Source: Solirubrobacterales bacterium (GTDB lineage Bacteria > Actinomycetota > Thermoleophilia > Solirubrobacterales > Solirubrobacteraceae). From it: DNA of 44,698 nucleotides. The notes below the pieces were generated by a model, which was not told the origin of the DNA, searched no databases, and saw only the letters and a program-made list of their open reading frames with translations. The translations under genes and the position numbers were made by a program. Shown here one piece after another: positions 25,809 to 34,270 of the stretch (positions within the stretch are counted from its first letter, which is position 1; every line of letters begins with the position of its first letter). Location of the stretch: NCBI GenBank assembly GCA_019247075.1, contig JAFAPR010000021.1, positions 1-44,698 on the forward strand, read 5' to 3'.

Positions 25809-26472
25809 GCTGCGCGGCCTGACCCGCCGGTTCGGCGAGCGGGCCGCGCTGAACAACGTGACGGTCCAGGTGCCCACGGGAACCACGTTGGCGGTTCTGG
25901 GCCGCAACGGCGCGGGCAAATCGACGCTGCTGCGGATCCTGGCGACGCTGCTGCGGCCGCACGGCGGTGAGGTGTCCGTGCTCGGGGAGCGGCTTCCGCA
26001 GCGAGCCCATGTGGTGCGCTCGCGGGTCGGACTCCTGGGGCACGAGCCGCTGCTCTATCGCGACCTGAGCGGCCGCGAGAACCTGCACTACCACGCGCAG
26101 CTGCACTGCGTGGCGCCCGAGCGGGTGGAGCGGCTGATCGAGGCGGTGGGCATGGGGAAGCGCGCGGACGACCCGGTTCGAGCGCTCAGCCGCGGCATGG
26201 TGCAGCGGCTGGCCGTCTGTCGCGCCGTGCTCCACGAGCCCGCCGTGCTGCTGCTGGACGAGCCCCGGGCGAACCTCGACCCGGCTGCCGTGGAGTTGAT
26301 CGAGCCACTGATCGGCAGCGGCAACGGGCACACGCGGGTGCTGACGAGCCACGATCCCGGTGCGGCGATCGAGGACGCCGACCTCGTGCTCGGGCTGCGC
26401 GACGGCAAGGCGGCCTTCGTCCGCCAGCCCGGCGAGGTCGGGGCGCAGCAGCTGCGAGAGCTCTACGGATGA
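25777..26472 (+). CDS. ccmA: Heme exporter ATP-binding subunit CcmA
   Basis: CcmA powers the CcmABCD complex that loads and releases heme-CcmE in system I cytochrome c maturation. The 231-residue ATPase has Walker A VLGRNGAGKSTLLRILATL near residue 40, signature LSRGMVQRLAVCRA near 131, Walker B VLLLDEPRANLD near 150, and a switch His in TSHDP. Its identity as CcmA rather than another ABC protein rests on the following ccmB and ccmC. It overlaps ccmB as ATGA. Confidence 0.93.
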   Translation: MVDQDQQPAIELRGLTRRFGERAALNNVTVQVPTGTTLAVLGRNGAGKSTLLRILATLLRPHGGEVSVLGERLPQRAHVVRSRVGLLGHEPLLYRDLSGRENLHYHAQLHCVAPERVERLIEAVGMGKRADDPVRALSRGMVQRLAVCRAVLHEPAVLLLDEPRANLDPAAVELIEPLIGSGNGHTRVLTSHDPGAAIEDADLVLGLRDGKAAFVRQPGEVGAQQLRELYG

Positions 26473-27140
26473 GGGCCACCTTCGCCGTCCTCGCCAAGGA
26501 CCTGCGACTCGAGCTGCGCACCTTCGAGACGCTCCCGGCGATGGTGCTGTTCTCGCTCAGCACCTTCGTGATCTTCCACTTCGCCCTCGGACGCTCCGCG
26601 GTCGGCGGCCAGCTGGCGGCTGGAATCCTCACCGTCACGCTGCTGTTCGCGGCCCTGCTCGGCGCAGGCCGCCTGTTCGTGGCCGAGCGCGAGCAGGGAG
26701 GGTTCGACGCCTTCCTGCTCGCCCCTGTCGACCGCACCTCCCTGTTGGCGGCCAAGGCCGCCGCCATGTTCCTCTTCCTGGCGCTGCTCGAGGTGGTCGC
26801 GGTGCCCGCCTTCGGCGTGCTGCTGCTCGGACCCGCGCTGGGACCCCGGCTGCCCGGTCTGATCGCCGTGCTGGCGCTGGCGGACCTCGCGCTGGCGGTG
26901 ATCGGGACGCTCGTCTCCGCGATCGCGATCCACACCCGCGCGCGCGACATGATCTCGCCCATCATCGGCCTGCCCCTGCTGCTGCCGGCGCTGATCGCCA
27001 GCGCGCGGGCGGCGGCTCCGGTGTTCTCGGTCCACGGGTCTGGCGCGCCGCCCGGCAAGTGGCTGCTAATCCTCGCTCTTTATGATGTGGTGTTCGCTCT
27101 CATCGCCTACGCGGTGTTCGATTTCCTGCTGGAGGACTGA
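26469..27140 (+). CDS. ccmB: Heme exporter membrane subunit CcmB
   Basis: The 223-residue protein has six hydrophobic segments and matches CcmB, the permease partner of CcmA. After a short cytoplasmic KDLRLELRTFETLPAMVLFS come GRLFVAEREQGGFDAFLLAP near residue 67, with the conserved E-x-x-x-G-x-D motif of CcmB, and a hydrophobic C-terminal half. Its ATG overlaps ccmA by 4 nt and its stop is 3 nt before the ccmC start, so the three genes are one translational unit. Confidence 0.92.
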   Translation: MRATFAVLAKDLRLELRTFETLPAMVLFSLSTFVIFHFALGRSAVGGQLAAGILTVTLLFAALLGAGRLFVAEREQGGFDAFLLAPVDRTSLLAAKAAAMFLFLALLEVVAVPAFGVLLLGPALGPRLPGLIAVLALADLALAVIGTLVSAIAIHTRARDMISPIIGLPLLLPALIASARAAAPVFSVHGSGAPPGKWLLILALYDVVFALIAYAVFDFLLED

Positions 27141-27143
27141 CTG

Positions 27144-27872
27144 TTGACCAGTTACGGGCGCGGCCTGCGCGGCCTCTCGGTCGCCACGATCGCAACCATC
27201 ACGGTCGCGCTGGCGCTCGTGTTCTTCTATGCCCCGCTTGACGCCAACCAGGGGTTCATCCAGAAGATCTTCTACATCCACGTGCCCCTGGCGATCGTCG
27301 CCCTCTGCGGCTTCGTCGTCGGAGGCCTGCTGGCGATTGCGCACCTGCGCACGGGAGATCGAAAATGGGATTTGCGCTCCTACGTGGCGATTCACATGGC
27401 GCTGATCTTCGGCGTCGGGGGTCTGATCACGGGCTCGATCTGGGCGAAGGCCTCGTGGGGCCACTGGTGGGTGTGGAGCGACCCCACGCTGGTCTCGTTC
27501 CTGATCGTGATGCTGCTGTTCGCGACCTATCAGCCACTGCGCTTCTCGATCGAGGATCCCGAGCGCCAGGCGCGCTACGCGAGCGTGTTCGCGATCGTGG
27601 CAGGCGCCTTCGTACCGCTGAACTTCATCGCGGTGCGGATGGCGCAGGGGGTGGTACACCCGCGGGTGCTGACCCTCACGGGGGGCCGTCTGCCCGGATC
27701 GATGGGGCTGACGTTCGCCGTATCGCTGCTGGGGATCGCTCTCCTCTACGCGACCCTGTGGAACTACGAGATCGCGGCTAAGCGCGCACGCATGCAGCTG
27801 CGCAGGCTGCGGCGAGCTGCGCTGGGCGACGACGCCGCGGGCGCGCTTGGGCGGAGCGCGGCGCCATCGTGA
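27144..27872 (+). CDS. ccmC: Heme-handling protein CcmC
   Basis: CcmC presents heme to the chaperone CcmE on the outer face of the membrane. The 242-residue protein has six membrane segments, QKIFYIHVPLAI with a heme-ligand His in the first loop, the tryptophan-rich WGHWWVWSDPTLVSFLI near residue 109, and a second conserved His in GVVHPRVLT near 173. The start is TTG at 27144. No CcmE or CcmF is in the window, so the rest of the maturation system must lie elsewhere. Confidence 0.93.
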   Translation: MTSYGRGLRGLSVATIATITVALALVFFYAPLDANQGFIQKIFYIHVPLAIVALCGFVVGGLLAIAHLRTGDRKWDLRSYVAIHMALIFGVGGLITGSIWAKASWGHWWVWSDPTLVSFLIVMLLFATYQPLRFSIEDPERQARYASVFAIVAGAFVPLNFIAVRMAQGVVHPRVLTLTGGRLPGSMGLTFAVSLLGIALLYATLWNYEIAAKRARMQLRRLRRAALGDDAAGALGRSAAPS

Positions 27873-28123
27873 CGGGCGTGTTCGCAGTGGCCCCGGCGCT
27901 GCCCCTCCACACGGCGGGGCCCTATGTCGCGGCCGCCTACATCGTCTTCGTCGCCCTGATCCTGATCTACGTCGCGATCATGGCGCGCAAGCAGCGGCGT
28001 ACCGAGCGGGAGCTTGCGCAACTGCGCCGCGACCTTCACCTGCCCGACCAGGTGCGCCCGGCGGACGAGCGCGCCCCTGAGGGTCGCCCCCAGACTGAGC
28101 TGCCCCAGGAGCGGATCGCGTGA
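27869..28123 (+). CDS. CcmD-like small membrane protein
   Basis: This 84-residue protein has one membrane segment (YVAAAYIVFVALILIYVAIM) followed by a basic, charged tail RKQRRTERELAQLRRDL. That layout and the position right after ccmC match CcmD, which stabilises CcmABC and helps release heme-CcmE. Sequence conservation in CcmD is low, so position is the main evidence. The GTG start overlaps the ccmC stop as GTGA. Confidence 0.75.
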   Translation: MTGVFAVAPALPLHTAGPYVAAAYIVFVALILIYVAIMARKQRRTERELAQLRRDLHLPDQVRPADERAPEGRPQTELPQERIA

Positions 28124-29457
28124 GCGAGCTGCTCGCACTGGGGATCTCGCAAAAGACCGCTCCCGTCGAGCTCCGGGAGCGGCTGGCGCTGCCGGATGCG
28201 CGGGCGGCGGGGTTCCTGCGCGACCTGCGCGGAGCCGGCGACGTGCGCGAGGCGGTGGCGATCTCCACCTGCAACCGTACCGAGCTGTACCTGGTGGTCG
28301 GCGATCCCGTCGAGGCTGAGTCGAGGGTGCTCGCGATGCTCTCGAGCCAGGCCTCGATCCGCCCGACAGCTCTCGCTCCCGCGATCTACTCGCACCGCAA
28401 CTGCGACGCGGCGCGCCACCTGTATCGCGTCACCGCCGGCCTGGAGTCGATGATCGTCGGCGAGAACGAGGTCCAGGGACAGGTCAAGCGCGCCTACGAG
28501 GCCGCGCTCGCGCAGGAGATGACCGGACCACTCACCAACAGGCTGTTCAAGGCCGCGCTCGAGGCGGGCAAGCGCGTCCGCACCGAGACCGGGATTGGCG
28601 AGCGCGCGCTGACCCTGCCCGCCGTGGCGGTCGCGCTGGCTCGCGAGCTCCTGGGGGCGCTCAAGGGCCGTCAGCTCGTGATCATCGGCACCGGCGAGAC
28701 AAGCGAGCTGACCGCGCGCGCGTTGGCCGATTCCGGCGTGCGCGCCGTGTTCGTGGCCAGTCGCCGACGCGACCGTGCGATCAGTCTCGCGCGCCGCTAC
28801 GGGGGCGCGAGCGTGAGCTTCGACGAGTTGCCGGAGGAGCTCGAGCGGGCGGACATCGTCGTGTCCGCGACCGCGTCACCCCACCTGTTGCTCGGGTCGC
28901 GCGAGGTGGCGGAGGTGATGGAGAAGCGCGGCGGTCACCCCATGCTACTGATCGACCTGGCGGTTCCGCGCGACATCGACCCCGCCTGTTCAGAGCTCGA
29001 CGGCGTGGCGCTTTATGACGTGGACGATCTCGAAGCCGTGATCGCCCGGAATCGCAGGGTGCGCCAGGCCGAGGCCAGGACCGCCGAGGGGATCATCGAG
29101 GAGGAGATCCAGCACTTCGCGGCCTGGCTGGGCTCGCTGGAGGTGCTGCCGACGGTGGCTGCGCTGCGTGCCCACGCGGACGAGATCGCCGCGCAGGTGG
29201 TGCGGGAGAACGAGGGAAAGTGGGAGACCACGTCGCCGCGCGACCTCGAGCGGATCAGGACGCTCGCCAAGGCCGTGGTCAGTCGCCTGCTGCACGACCC
29301 CACGCTGCGGATGAAAGAGCTGGGCGACGACCGCGTCCACATGCGTACGGCGCTCGTGCGAGAGCTCTTCGGCCTCGATGACGAGGAGCCGGCGTCTTCG
29401 CCGGCAAGAGCCCCGGCACAACCGCCGCTGGCGAAGGTACGCCAGCTTCGCCGTTGA
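28120..29457 (+). CDS. hemA: Glutamyl-tRNA reductase HemA
   Basis: HemA reduces glutamyl-tRNA to glutamate-1-semialdehyde, the first step of C5-pathway tetrapyrrole synthesis. The 445-residue protein begins LLALGISQKTAPVELRERLA and has ISTCNRTELYLV near residue 47 with the catalytic Cys. VTAGLESMIVGENEVQGQVK near 105 is diagnostic, and VIIGTGETSELTARAL near 186 forms the NADPH site. The GTG start overlaps the CcmD-like gene as GTGA. HemL and HemB are not in the window. Confidence 0.97.
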   Translation: MSELLALGISQKTAPVELRERLALPDARAAGFLRDLRGAGDVREAVAISTCNRTELYLVVGDPVEAESRVLAMLSSQASIRPTALAPAIYSHRNCDAARHLYRVTAGLESMIVGENEVQGQVKRAYEAALAQEMTGPLTNRLFKAALEAGKRVRTETGIGERALTLPAVAVALARELLGALKGRQLVIIGTGETSELTARALADSGVRAVFVASRRRDRAISLARRYGGASVSFDELPEELERADIVVSATASPHLLLGSREVAEVMEKRGGHPMLLIDLAVPRDIDPACSELDGVALYDVDDLEAVIARNRRVRQAEARTAEGIIEEEIQHFAAWLGSLEVLPTVAALRAHADEIAAQVVRENEGKWETTSPRDLERIRTLAKAVVSRLLHDPTLRMKELGDDRVHMRTALVRELFGLDDEEPASSPARAPAQPPLAKVRQLRR

Positions 29458-30329
29458 TCCGAGTGGGGACGCGCGCAAGCGCGCTGGCGCTGGCCCAGGC
29501 GCGCTGGGTGGCGGAATTGCTCCCCGAGGAGAGCGAACTGGTCCCCATCAGCACTAGCGGCGATCGCCGCGGGCCGGTGTCGGACAAGTCGCGGTGGATT
29601 GCGGAACTCGAGCGCGCACTGCTCGAAGAGCGGATCGACATCGCCGTGCATTCCGCCAAGGATGTGCCCGCCGAGCTCGCGGAGGGGTTGTCGCTGGTGG
29701 CGATCCCGCGGCGGGCTGATGCTCGCGACGCAATCTGCGGCGCGGGCGGGCTTTCTGAGCTCGCTCAGGGCGCGACCGTCGGGACCAGCAGCCTGCGCCG
29801 GGCTGCGCAGCTCCGGGCGGCGCGCGAGGACCTTCGGGTCGTCGAGATGCGCGGAAACGTCGACACGCGCCTGCGCAAGCTCAGCGAGGGCGCCGCCGAT
29901 GCGCTCGTGCTCGCCTGCGCGGGCCTCGAGCGCCTCGGTCGGTTCGACGAAGCCGGCGGCGTGCTCGAGGAGCTTGTGCCCGCCGCCGGTCAGGGCGCGC
30001 TCGCGATCGAGGGCCGCGGCGGTCACGTGCCCGCCGCTGTCGTCGAGGCGCTTGATGACCCCGAGACGGCCGCCAGCGTTCACGCCGAGCGCGAGCTCAC
30101 CCGGCGCCTAGACGCCTCCTGCAACACGCCGGTCGGAGCTCATGCCCGCCCGTGTGGGGGCGCCACGATTGAGCTGCGCGCCTGGGTCGGGCTGCCGGAC
30201 GGCTCGCGCTGGATCAGCGACAGCATGCGGGGCGCCTCGGAGGGGCTGGGGGTGGCGGTGGCGGAGCGGATGCTGGCCGTGGGGGCCCGCGAGCTGCTCG
30301 AGCGCGCAGAGCTGGAGGTTGGCGCGTGA
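29454..30329 (+). CDS. hemC: Hydroxymethylbilane synthase HemC
   Basis: HemC polymerises four porphobilinogen molecules to hydroxymethylbilane. The 291-residue protein has IRVGTRASALALAQARWVAE at the start, IDIAVHSAKDVPAELAEGL near residue 60, GTSSLRRAAQLRAAREDLRV near 106, and AAGQGALAIEGRG near 178. The dipyrromethane cofactor Cys is in LDASCNTPVGAHA near 222. The TTG start overlaps the hemA stop as TTGA, and the cobA-hemD fusion follows after 22 nt. Confidence 0.97.
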   Translation: MIRVGTRASALALAQARWVAELLPEESELVPISTSGDRRGPVSDKSRWIAELERALLEERIDIAVHSAKDVPAELAEGLSLVAIPRRADARDAICGAGGLSELAQGATVGTSSLRRAAQLRAAREDLRVVEMRGNVDTRLRKLSEGAADALVLACAGLERLGRFDEAGGVLEELVPAAGQGALAIEGRGGHVPAAVVEALDDPETAASVHAERELTRRLDASCNTPVGAHARPCGGATIELRAWVGLPDGSRWISDSMRGASEGLGVAVAERMLAVGARELLERAELEVGA

Positions 30330-30351
30330 CAGCCGATCCGAGGGCGGACCG

Positions 30352-31830
30352 GTGACCGTGTATCTCGTGGGCGCGGGACCGGGTGACCCCGGGTTGCTGA
30401 CCTCTCGCGCGCTCGAGTTGATCGCGGCCGCCGACGTCATCGTCTACGACCGGCTGATCCCGCCGGGAGCCCTGGACCACGCTCGGTCCGACGTCCAACT
30501 GATCTACGCCGGCAAGGAAGGTGGCGGAGAGTCGACCCCACAGGGGGAGATCGAACGCTTGCTGGTGGAACACGGCGCGGCCGGGCGGACCACCGTGCGG
30601 CTCAAAGGCGGCGATCCCTTCGTCTTCGGACGCGGAGGCGAAGAGGCCGAGGCGCTGGCCGCGGCAGGCATACCTTTCGCGGTGGTGCCGGGAGTGACCG
30701 CCGGCGTGGCAGCCCCGGCCTACGCCGGGATACCGGTTACGCACCGGGAGCAGTCAAGCGCGGTGGCGTTCGTGACCGGGCACGAGGATCCGGCAAAGCC
30801 CGGATCGGCGCTCGACTGGTCAGCGCTCGCGCGCTTCCCCGGCACGCTCGTGATCTACATGGGGGTCCGTCGGCTGGGCGCGATCGCGGCGCGCCTGTTG
30901 GAGGCGGGAAGACCGGCCGACGAGCCCGCGGCGGTGATCGAGCGGGGCACCTTTCCCGACCAGCGCGTGGTCAGCGCCACGCTCGGGACGCTGCCCGCAG
31001 CGGCCACCGAGGAGGACGTGCGCGCGCCCGCGGTGGCGGTCTTCGGGCAAGTGGCGGCGCTGCGAGAGCGCCTCGAGTGGTTGGGCCGACGCCCCTTGGC
31101 GGGGCTTGCGGTGGCCGTGACACGCGCCCGCTCGCAGTCGAGCGGGCTTGCGAACCGCCTCCGGGAGCTGGGCGCGGAGGTCATCGAGGCGCCCGCGATC
31201 AGGATCATCCCCGTCGACGGGCCGGCCCCGCCGCTCGAGCGGTATGACCTGGTGTGCCTGACCTCCGTGAACGGCGTGCGCCTGCTGTTCGAACGGCTTT
31301 ATCGCGAGGGTCGGGATGCCCGGGCGTTCGCCGCTGCCCGCGTGGCGGCGATCGGGCCGGGAACCGCCGCCGCGCTCCGGAACCACGGCGTGGTCGCGGA
31401 CGTGGTGCCGGAGCGGTTCGTGGCCGAGGCGCTGGCGGAGGCGCTGGCGGCGCTTGAAGTAAAACGAGCCCTCGTGGCCCGCGCCGCGGGAGCCCGCGAC
31501 GCGCTCCCTGATGCGCTGGGCGACCAGGGCGCCGAGGTCGATGTGCTCGAGCTCTACCGCACGGTCGCCGAGCCGTTGAGCGAGGCCGAGATCGCAGCGG
31601 TCGCGCAGGCGCGATACATCACCTTCACCTCGTCCTCGACGGTCCGCTTCTTCCTCGAGTCGGCGGGAACGCTGCCCGAGGGCACGCGCATCGTGAGCAT
31701 CGGGCCGATCACGAGCGCCGCCCTGCGAGACCGCGGCCTGGCGCCGGATGTGGAGGCGGAGGCACACGACATCGACGGGCTTGTGCGAGCCCTGGTAGAG
31801 GACGCCACCGCTCAGCGGGCGTCGGCTTGA
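30352..31830 (+). CDS. Uroporphyrinogen-III C-methyltransferase / uroporphyrinogen-III synthase fusion
   Basis: The 492-residue product joins two enzymes. The first ~245 residues are CobA/SUMT, which uses two SAM to make precorrin-2: VYLVGAGPGDPGLLTSRALE, VIVYDRLI, RLKGGDPFVFGRGGEEAEAL and GVTAGVAAPAYAGIPVTHR are all present. The rest is HemD, which closes hydroxymethylbilane to uroporphyrinogen III: LAVAVTRARSQSSGLANRLR, LVCLTSVNGVRLLFERL, VAAIGPGTAAALRNHGV and FTSSSTVRFFL. The GTG at 30352 has GAGGGCGG a few nt upstream and precedes the first conserved residue by two. The fusion lets one gene feed both heme and siroheme branches. Confidence 0.95.
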   Translation: MTVYLVGAGPGDPGLLTSRALELIAAADVIVYDRLIPPGALDHARSDVQLIYAGKEGGGESTPQGEIERLLVEHGAAGRTTVRLKGGDPFVFGRGGEEAEALAAAGIPFAVVPGVTAGVAAPAYAGIPVTHREQSSAVAFVTGHEDPAKPGSALDWSALARFPGTLVIYMGVRRLGAIAARLLEAGRPADEPAAVIERGTFPDQRVVSATLGTLPAAATEEDVRAPAVAVFGQVAALRERLEWLGRRPLAGLAVAVTRARSQSSGLANRLRELGAEVIEAPAIRIIPVDGPAPPLERYDLVCLTSVNGVRLLFERLYREGRDARAFAAARVAAIGPGTAAALRNHGVVADVVPERFVAEALAEALAALEVKRALVARAAGARDALPDALGDQGAEVDVLELYRTVAEPLSEAEIAAVAQARYITFTSSSTVRFFLESAGTLPEGTRIVSIGPITSAALRDRGLAPDVEAEAHDIDGLVRALVEDATAQRASA

Positions 31831-32648
31831 TCGTGCGCAGGGCACCGGTGATCACGTTCCTGTCCGACTACGGCTTCAGCGACGACTTCGTCGGCGTCTG
31901 CCACGGCGTGATCGCCTCCATCTGTCCGCGGGCGCGCGTGATCGACCTGAGCCACGGGATTCCGCGTCACGATGTCCGGGCGGGAGCGGTGGTCCTGCGC
32001 GAGGCCCTCCCATATGTTCCGATCGGCGTGCACCTGGCGGTTGTCGATCCCGGCGTCGGCGGGCAGCGGCGGGCGGTGGCGCTGCGGCTGGACGACGGAC
32101 GCGTGCTGGTCGGGCCCGATAACGGTCTCCTGGGGCCGGCGGCGGAGGCAAGCGGTGGGATCAGCGAGGCCGCCGACATCGGCCGCTCGGCCTTCCGCCT
32201 GGAGCCGGTGTCGGCGACCTTCCACGGGCGCGACATCTTCGCGCCGGTGGCCGCCCACCTGGCGGCGGGGGCGACCGTCGCCGACGCCGGTGAGCGCTGC
32301 GATCCCGGCCAGCTCGTGAAGCTCGAGTTCCCGCATCCGCAGCTCGAGGGAGGCGCGCTCGTCGCTCACGTCATCTACGTCGACCGCTTCGGCAATCTGG
32401 CGCTCGACGCACGCGAGGCCGACGTGGCCGGCATGGAGTTGCGGCCCGGCCGGCGCCTGGCGCTCGAGGCGGGCCGCTCGGGGCCGTGTGAGGGCCTTTA
32501 CGGCCGCGCATTCGCCGAGGTGGGCGCCGGCGAGCTGCTGGTCTACGAGGACTCCAATCGCCGGCTTGCGATCGCGGTCAGCCATGGCAGCGCGGCGCAG
32601 AGGCTCGGGATCTCGGTCGACGCCGAGGTGAGGATCCGGCTTACATGA
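31827..32648 (+). CDS. SAM hydroxide adenosyltransferase (DUF62 / SAM_HAT family)
   Basis: Proteins of this family hydrolyse S-adenosylmethionine to adenosine and methionine; relatives make halogenated adenosine. The 273-residue protein has ITFLSDYGFSDDFVGVCHGV near residue 9, HLAVVDPGVGGQRRAVAL near 70, VLVGPDNGLLGPA near 93 and HGRDIFAPVAAHLAAG near 133, followed by a smaller C-terminal beta domain with VIYVDRFGNLAL. These are the family's substrate-site motifs. The TTG start overlaps the fusion gene stop as TTGA; GTG 31833 is an alternative. It lies right after the SAM-using CobA domain. Confidence 0.92.
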   Translation: MIVRRAPVITFLSDYGFSDDFVGVCHGVIASICPRARVIDLSHGIPRHDVRAGAVVLREALPYVPIGVHLAVVDPGVGGQRRAVALRLDDGRVLVGPDNGLLGPAAEASGGISEAADIGRSAFRLEPVSATFHGRDIFAPVAAHLAAGATVADAGERCDPGQLVKLEFPHPQLEGGALVAHVIYVDRFGNLALDAREADVAGMELRPGRRLALEAGRSGPCEGLYGRAFAEVGAGELLVYEDSNRRLAIAVSHGSAAQRLGISVDAEVRIRLT

Positions 32649-33364
32649 CGCCGCTGGACGCCCCTGGCTGGGGGGCCGCGCCAGATTCGCGCCGGGCCAT
32701 CGGCTTCCCGCGCGTCCATTACCGCACGGTCGACTCGACCAACGAGCGGGCCCGGCTGCTCGCCATGGCGGGCGCGCCCGACGGAACGCTGGTCACCGCG
32801 GAGGAGCAGCGCGCTGGGCGCGGGCGGCAGGGACGGAGCTGGAGCGCGCCTCGCGGCCGGGCCCTGCTGTGCTCGCTGGTCGTGCGCGAGCCGCCGCGGT
32901 TCCTGCCGCTTGCCGCCGGCGTAGCGGTCGCGTCGGTCGCGGGCGGGGAGGCGGGCCTCAAGTGGCCCAATGACGTGCTCATGGACGGGCGGAAGGTGGC
33001 GGGCATCCTGGTCGAGGGCCGCCCGCAGGAGCGCTGGGCGGTACTCGGAATCGGGGTCAACGTGGCCGTTTCGACCTCCGACCTGCCATCCGAGGTACGC
33101 GCGAGGGCGGCGACGCTCGGACTCTCGATCGAGGACATCGAACCATGGCTCGCGCGCCTCTTGGCGGCCCTGCGGCACTGGCTCGCGGCGGGCGAAGCCG
33201 AGGTGCTGGACGCCGTCCGCGCCCGCGACGCCCTGCTTGGCCGACCCGTCAGGTGGGCGGGCGGGGGCGGGACGGGCGCTGGAATCGACGGCGACGGGCG
33301 ACTCGTGGTGGCGACGGCCGAGGGTCGCGTGGCGCTCGACTCGGGCGAGGTCCACTTGGGGTGA
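32645..33364 (+). CDS. birA: Biotin--[acetyl-CoA-carboxylase] ligase BirA (no DNA-binding domain)
   Basis: BirA activates biotin as biotinyl-AMP and attaches it to carboxylase carrier domains. The 239-residue protein is class I: VDSTNERARLLA near residue 29, AEEQRAGRGRQGRSWSAPRG near 52 with the adenylate-binding loop, LKWPNDVLMDGRKVAGILVE near 104, and a small C-terminal SH3-like domain. It has no N-terminal helix-turn-helix, so it should not act as a biotin repressor. The ATG overlaps the previous stop as ATGA, making it the end of the long plus-strand run. Confidence 0.95.
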   Translation: MTPLDAPGWGAAPDSRRAIGFPRVHYRTVDSTNERARLLAMAGAPDGTLVTAEEQRAGRGRQGRSWSAPRGRALLCSLVVREPPRFLPLAAGVAVASVAGGEAGLKWPNDVLMDGRKVAGILVEGRPQERWAVLGIGVNVAVSTSDLPSEVRARAATLGLSIEDIEPWLARLLAALRHWLAAGEAEVLDAVRARDALLGRPVRWAGGGGTGAGIDGDGRLVVATAEGRVALDSGEVHLG

Positions 33365-33376
33365 GGGACCCCTGGC

Positions 33377-33395
33377 GGCCGCGCAGCTCGCGGTC
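33377..33395. terminator. Hairpin between convergent birA and the histidine-rich gene
   Basis: GGCCGCG (33377-33383) pairs with CGCGGTC (33389-33395) around a 5-nt loop, with one G-T pair. It ends next to the stop codon of the minus-strand gene and is 12 nt after the birA stop. No T tract. Confidence 0.4.
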
Positions 33396-34202
33396 CTACA
33401 ACCCCGTCCCGGTGAAGCTCACCTTCTCCGGCGCGATCAGCGGCGTACCCACGTCGAGCTGGATCTGGAAGTGGCTCCCCAGCGGGATGTCGCGCGGGTC
33501 GCCCGTGTACACCTGGCCGTTGAAGAAGGCAGTCACCTTGCCCTTGGCGGGGCCGACCTGGTTTCGGCTGAGCGTCTCACGCCAGACGTCGAAGAAGTCG
33601 CCCAGCGTGTACGTCCGCACCGAAGGCGACTCGATGTGGATGATGCCGTCGGCGGCGTGGGTGTGCAGCCAGTAGAAGCACGTGCCGCTGACCACGAACG
33701 GGCCCTGCGCCGTCTGGTCCACCTGGCGCGGGGGAACGATGCCGATTCCGTAGGGGATCTGCCGCGGGGAGCCGTTGACGAAGACGGTCAGGTGAGTGTG
33801 GACGTGGTAGACGAGCTTCTCACCCGCGTTGCAATGGATCCCGTCCACGGCGGTGCCGGTCGACGAAGATGAGTTCGTCGCCAGCAGAGGCGCGCTGTGC
33901 GGAATGGGGACTCCCTCGGGCCCCAGCGGTCCAGGAGTTGGCGTCGGGTGCAGGTCGGAAGCGAGCGTCTTTATCGGCTCGGTGGACACCTTTGGCTGAG
34001 AAAACGAGCTGTTGGCGCCCTTGCTGGTGCTCGAACCGCCCGACACCACGACCACCACGACGATCGCGGCGATGACGAGCGCGGCTGCCGAAAGGCCGTA
34101 GACCGTGAGCATCCGGCGCCGGCGAGTGGCAGCCGCCAGTTCGCGCTCGCGAGCAAGGCGCTCCTGGCGCAGCCGTTCCTTCTCTGCCTTTCTGCTGGCC
34201 AC
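33396..34202 (-). CDS. Membrane-anchored protein with HxHxH motif, function unknown
   Basis: The 268-residue protein has a cytoplasmic, strongly basic and probably coiled-coil N-terminus (residues 1-31). One membrane segment follows at about 33-53, then a Ser/Thr/Pro-rich linker and an extracytoplasmic domain. That domain carries YHVHTHLTVFVNG (132-144) and CFYWLHTHAADGIIHIESP (165-183), with seven histidines and Cys124/Cys165 that could bind a metal. TYTLGDFFDVWRETL follows. I do not know the family name. It starts with GTG, 68 nt downstream of selD on the same strand, and could be cotranscribed with it. Copper or another soft metal is a guess. Confidence 0.85.
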   Translation of the reverse strand: MASRKAEKERLRQERLARERELAAATRRRRMLTVYGLSAAALVIAAIVVVVVVSGGSSTSKGANSSFSQPKVSTEPIKTLASDLHPTPTPGPLGPEGVPIPHSAPLLATNSSSSTGTAVDGIHCNAGEKLVYHVHTHLTVFVNGSPRQIPYGIGIVPPRQVDQTAQGPFVVSGTCFYWLHTHAADGIIHIESPSVRTYTLGDFFDVWRETLSRNQVGPAKGKVTAFFNGQVYTGDPRDIPLGSHFQIQLDVGTPLIAPEKVSFTGTGL

Positions 34203-34270
34203 GGCCGTCGAGGGTAGCGAAGGCGCGCGGAAGGCTAGCCGGTACGCACGCCGGGACCGTCAACGGGTTG

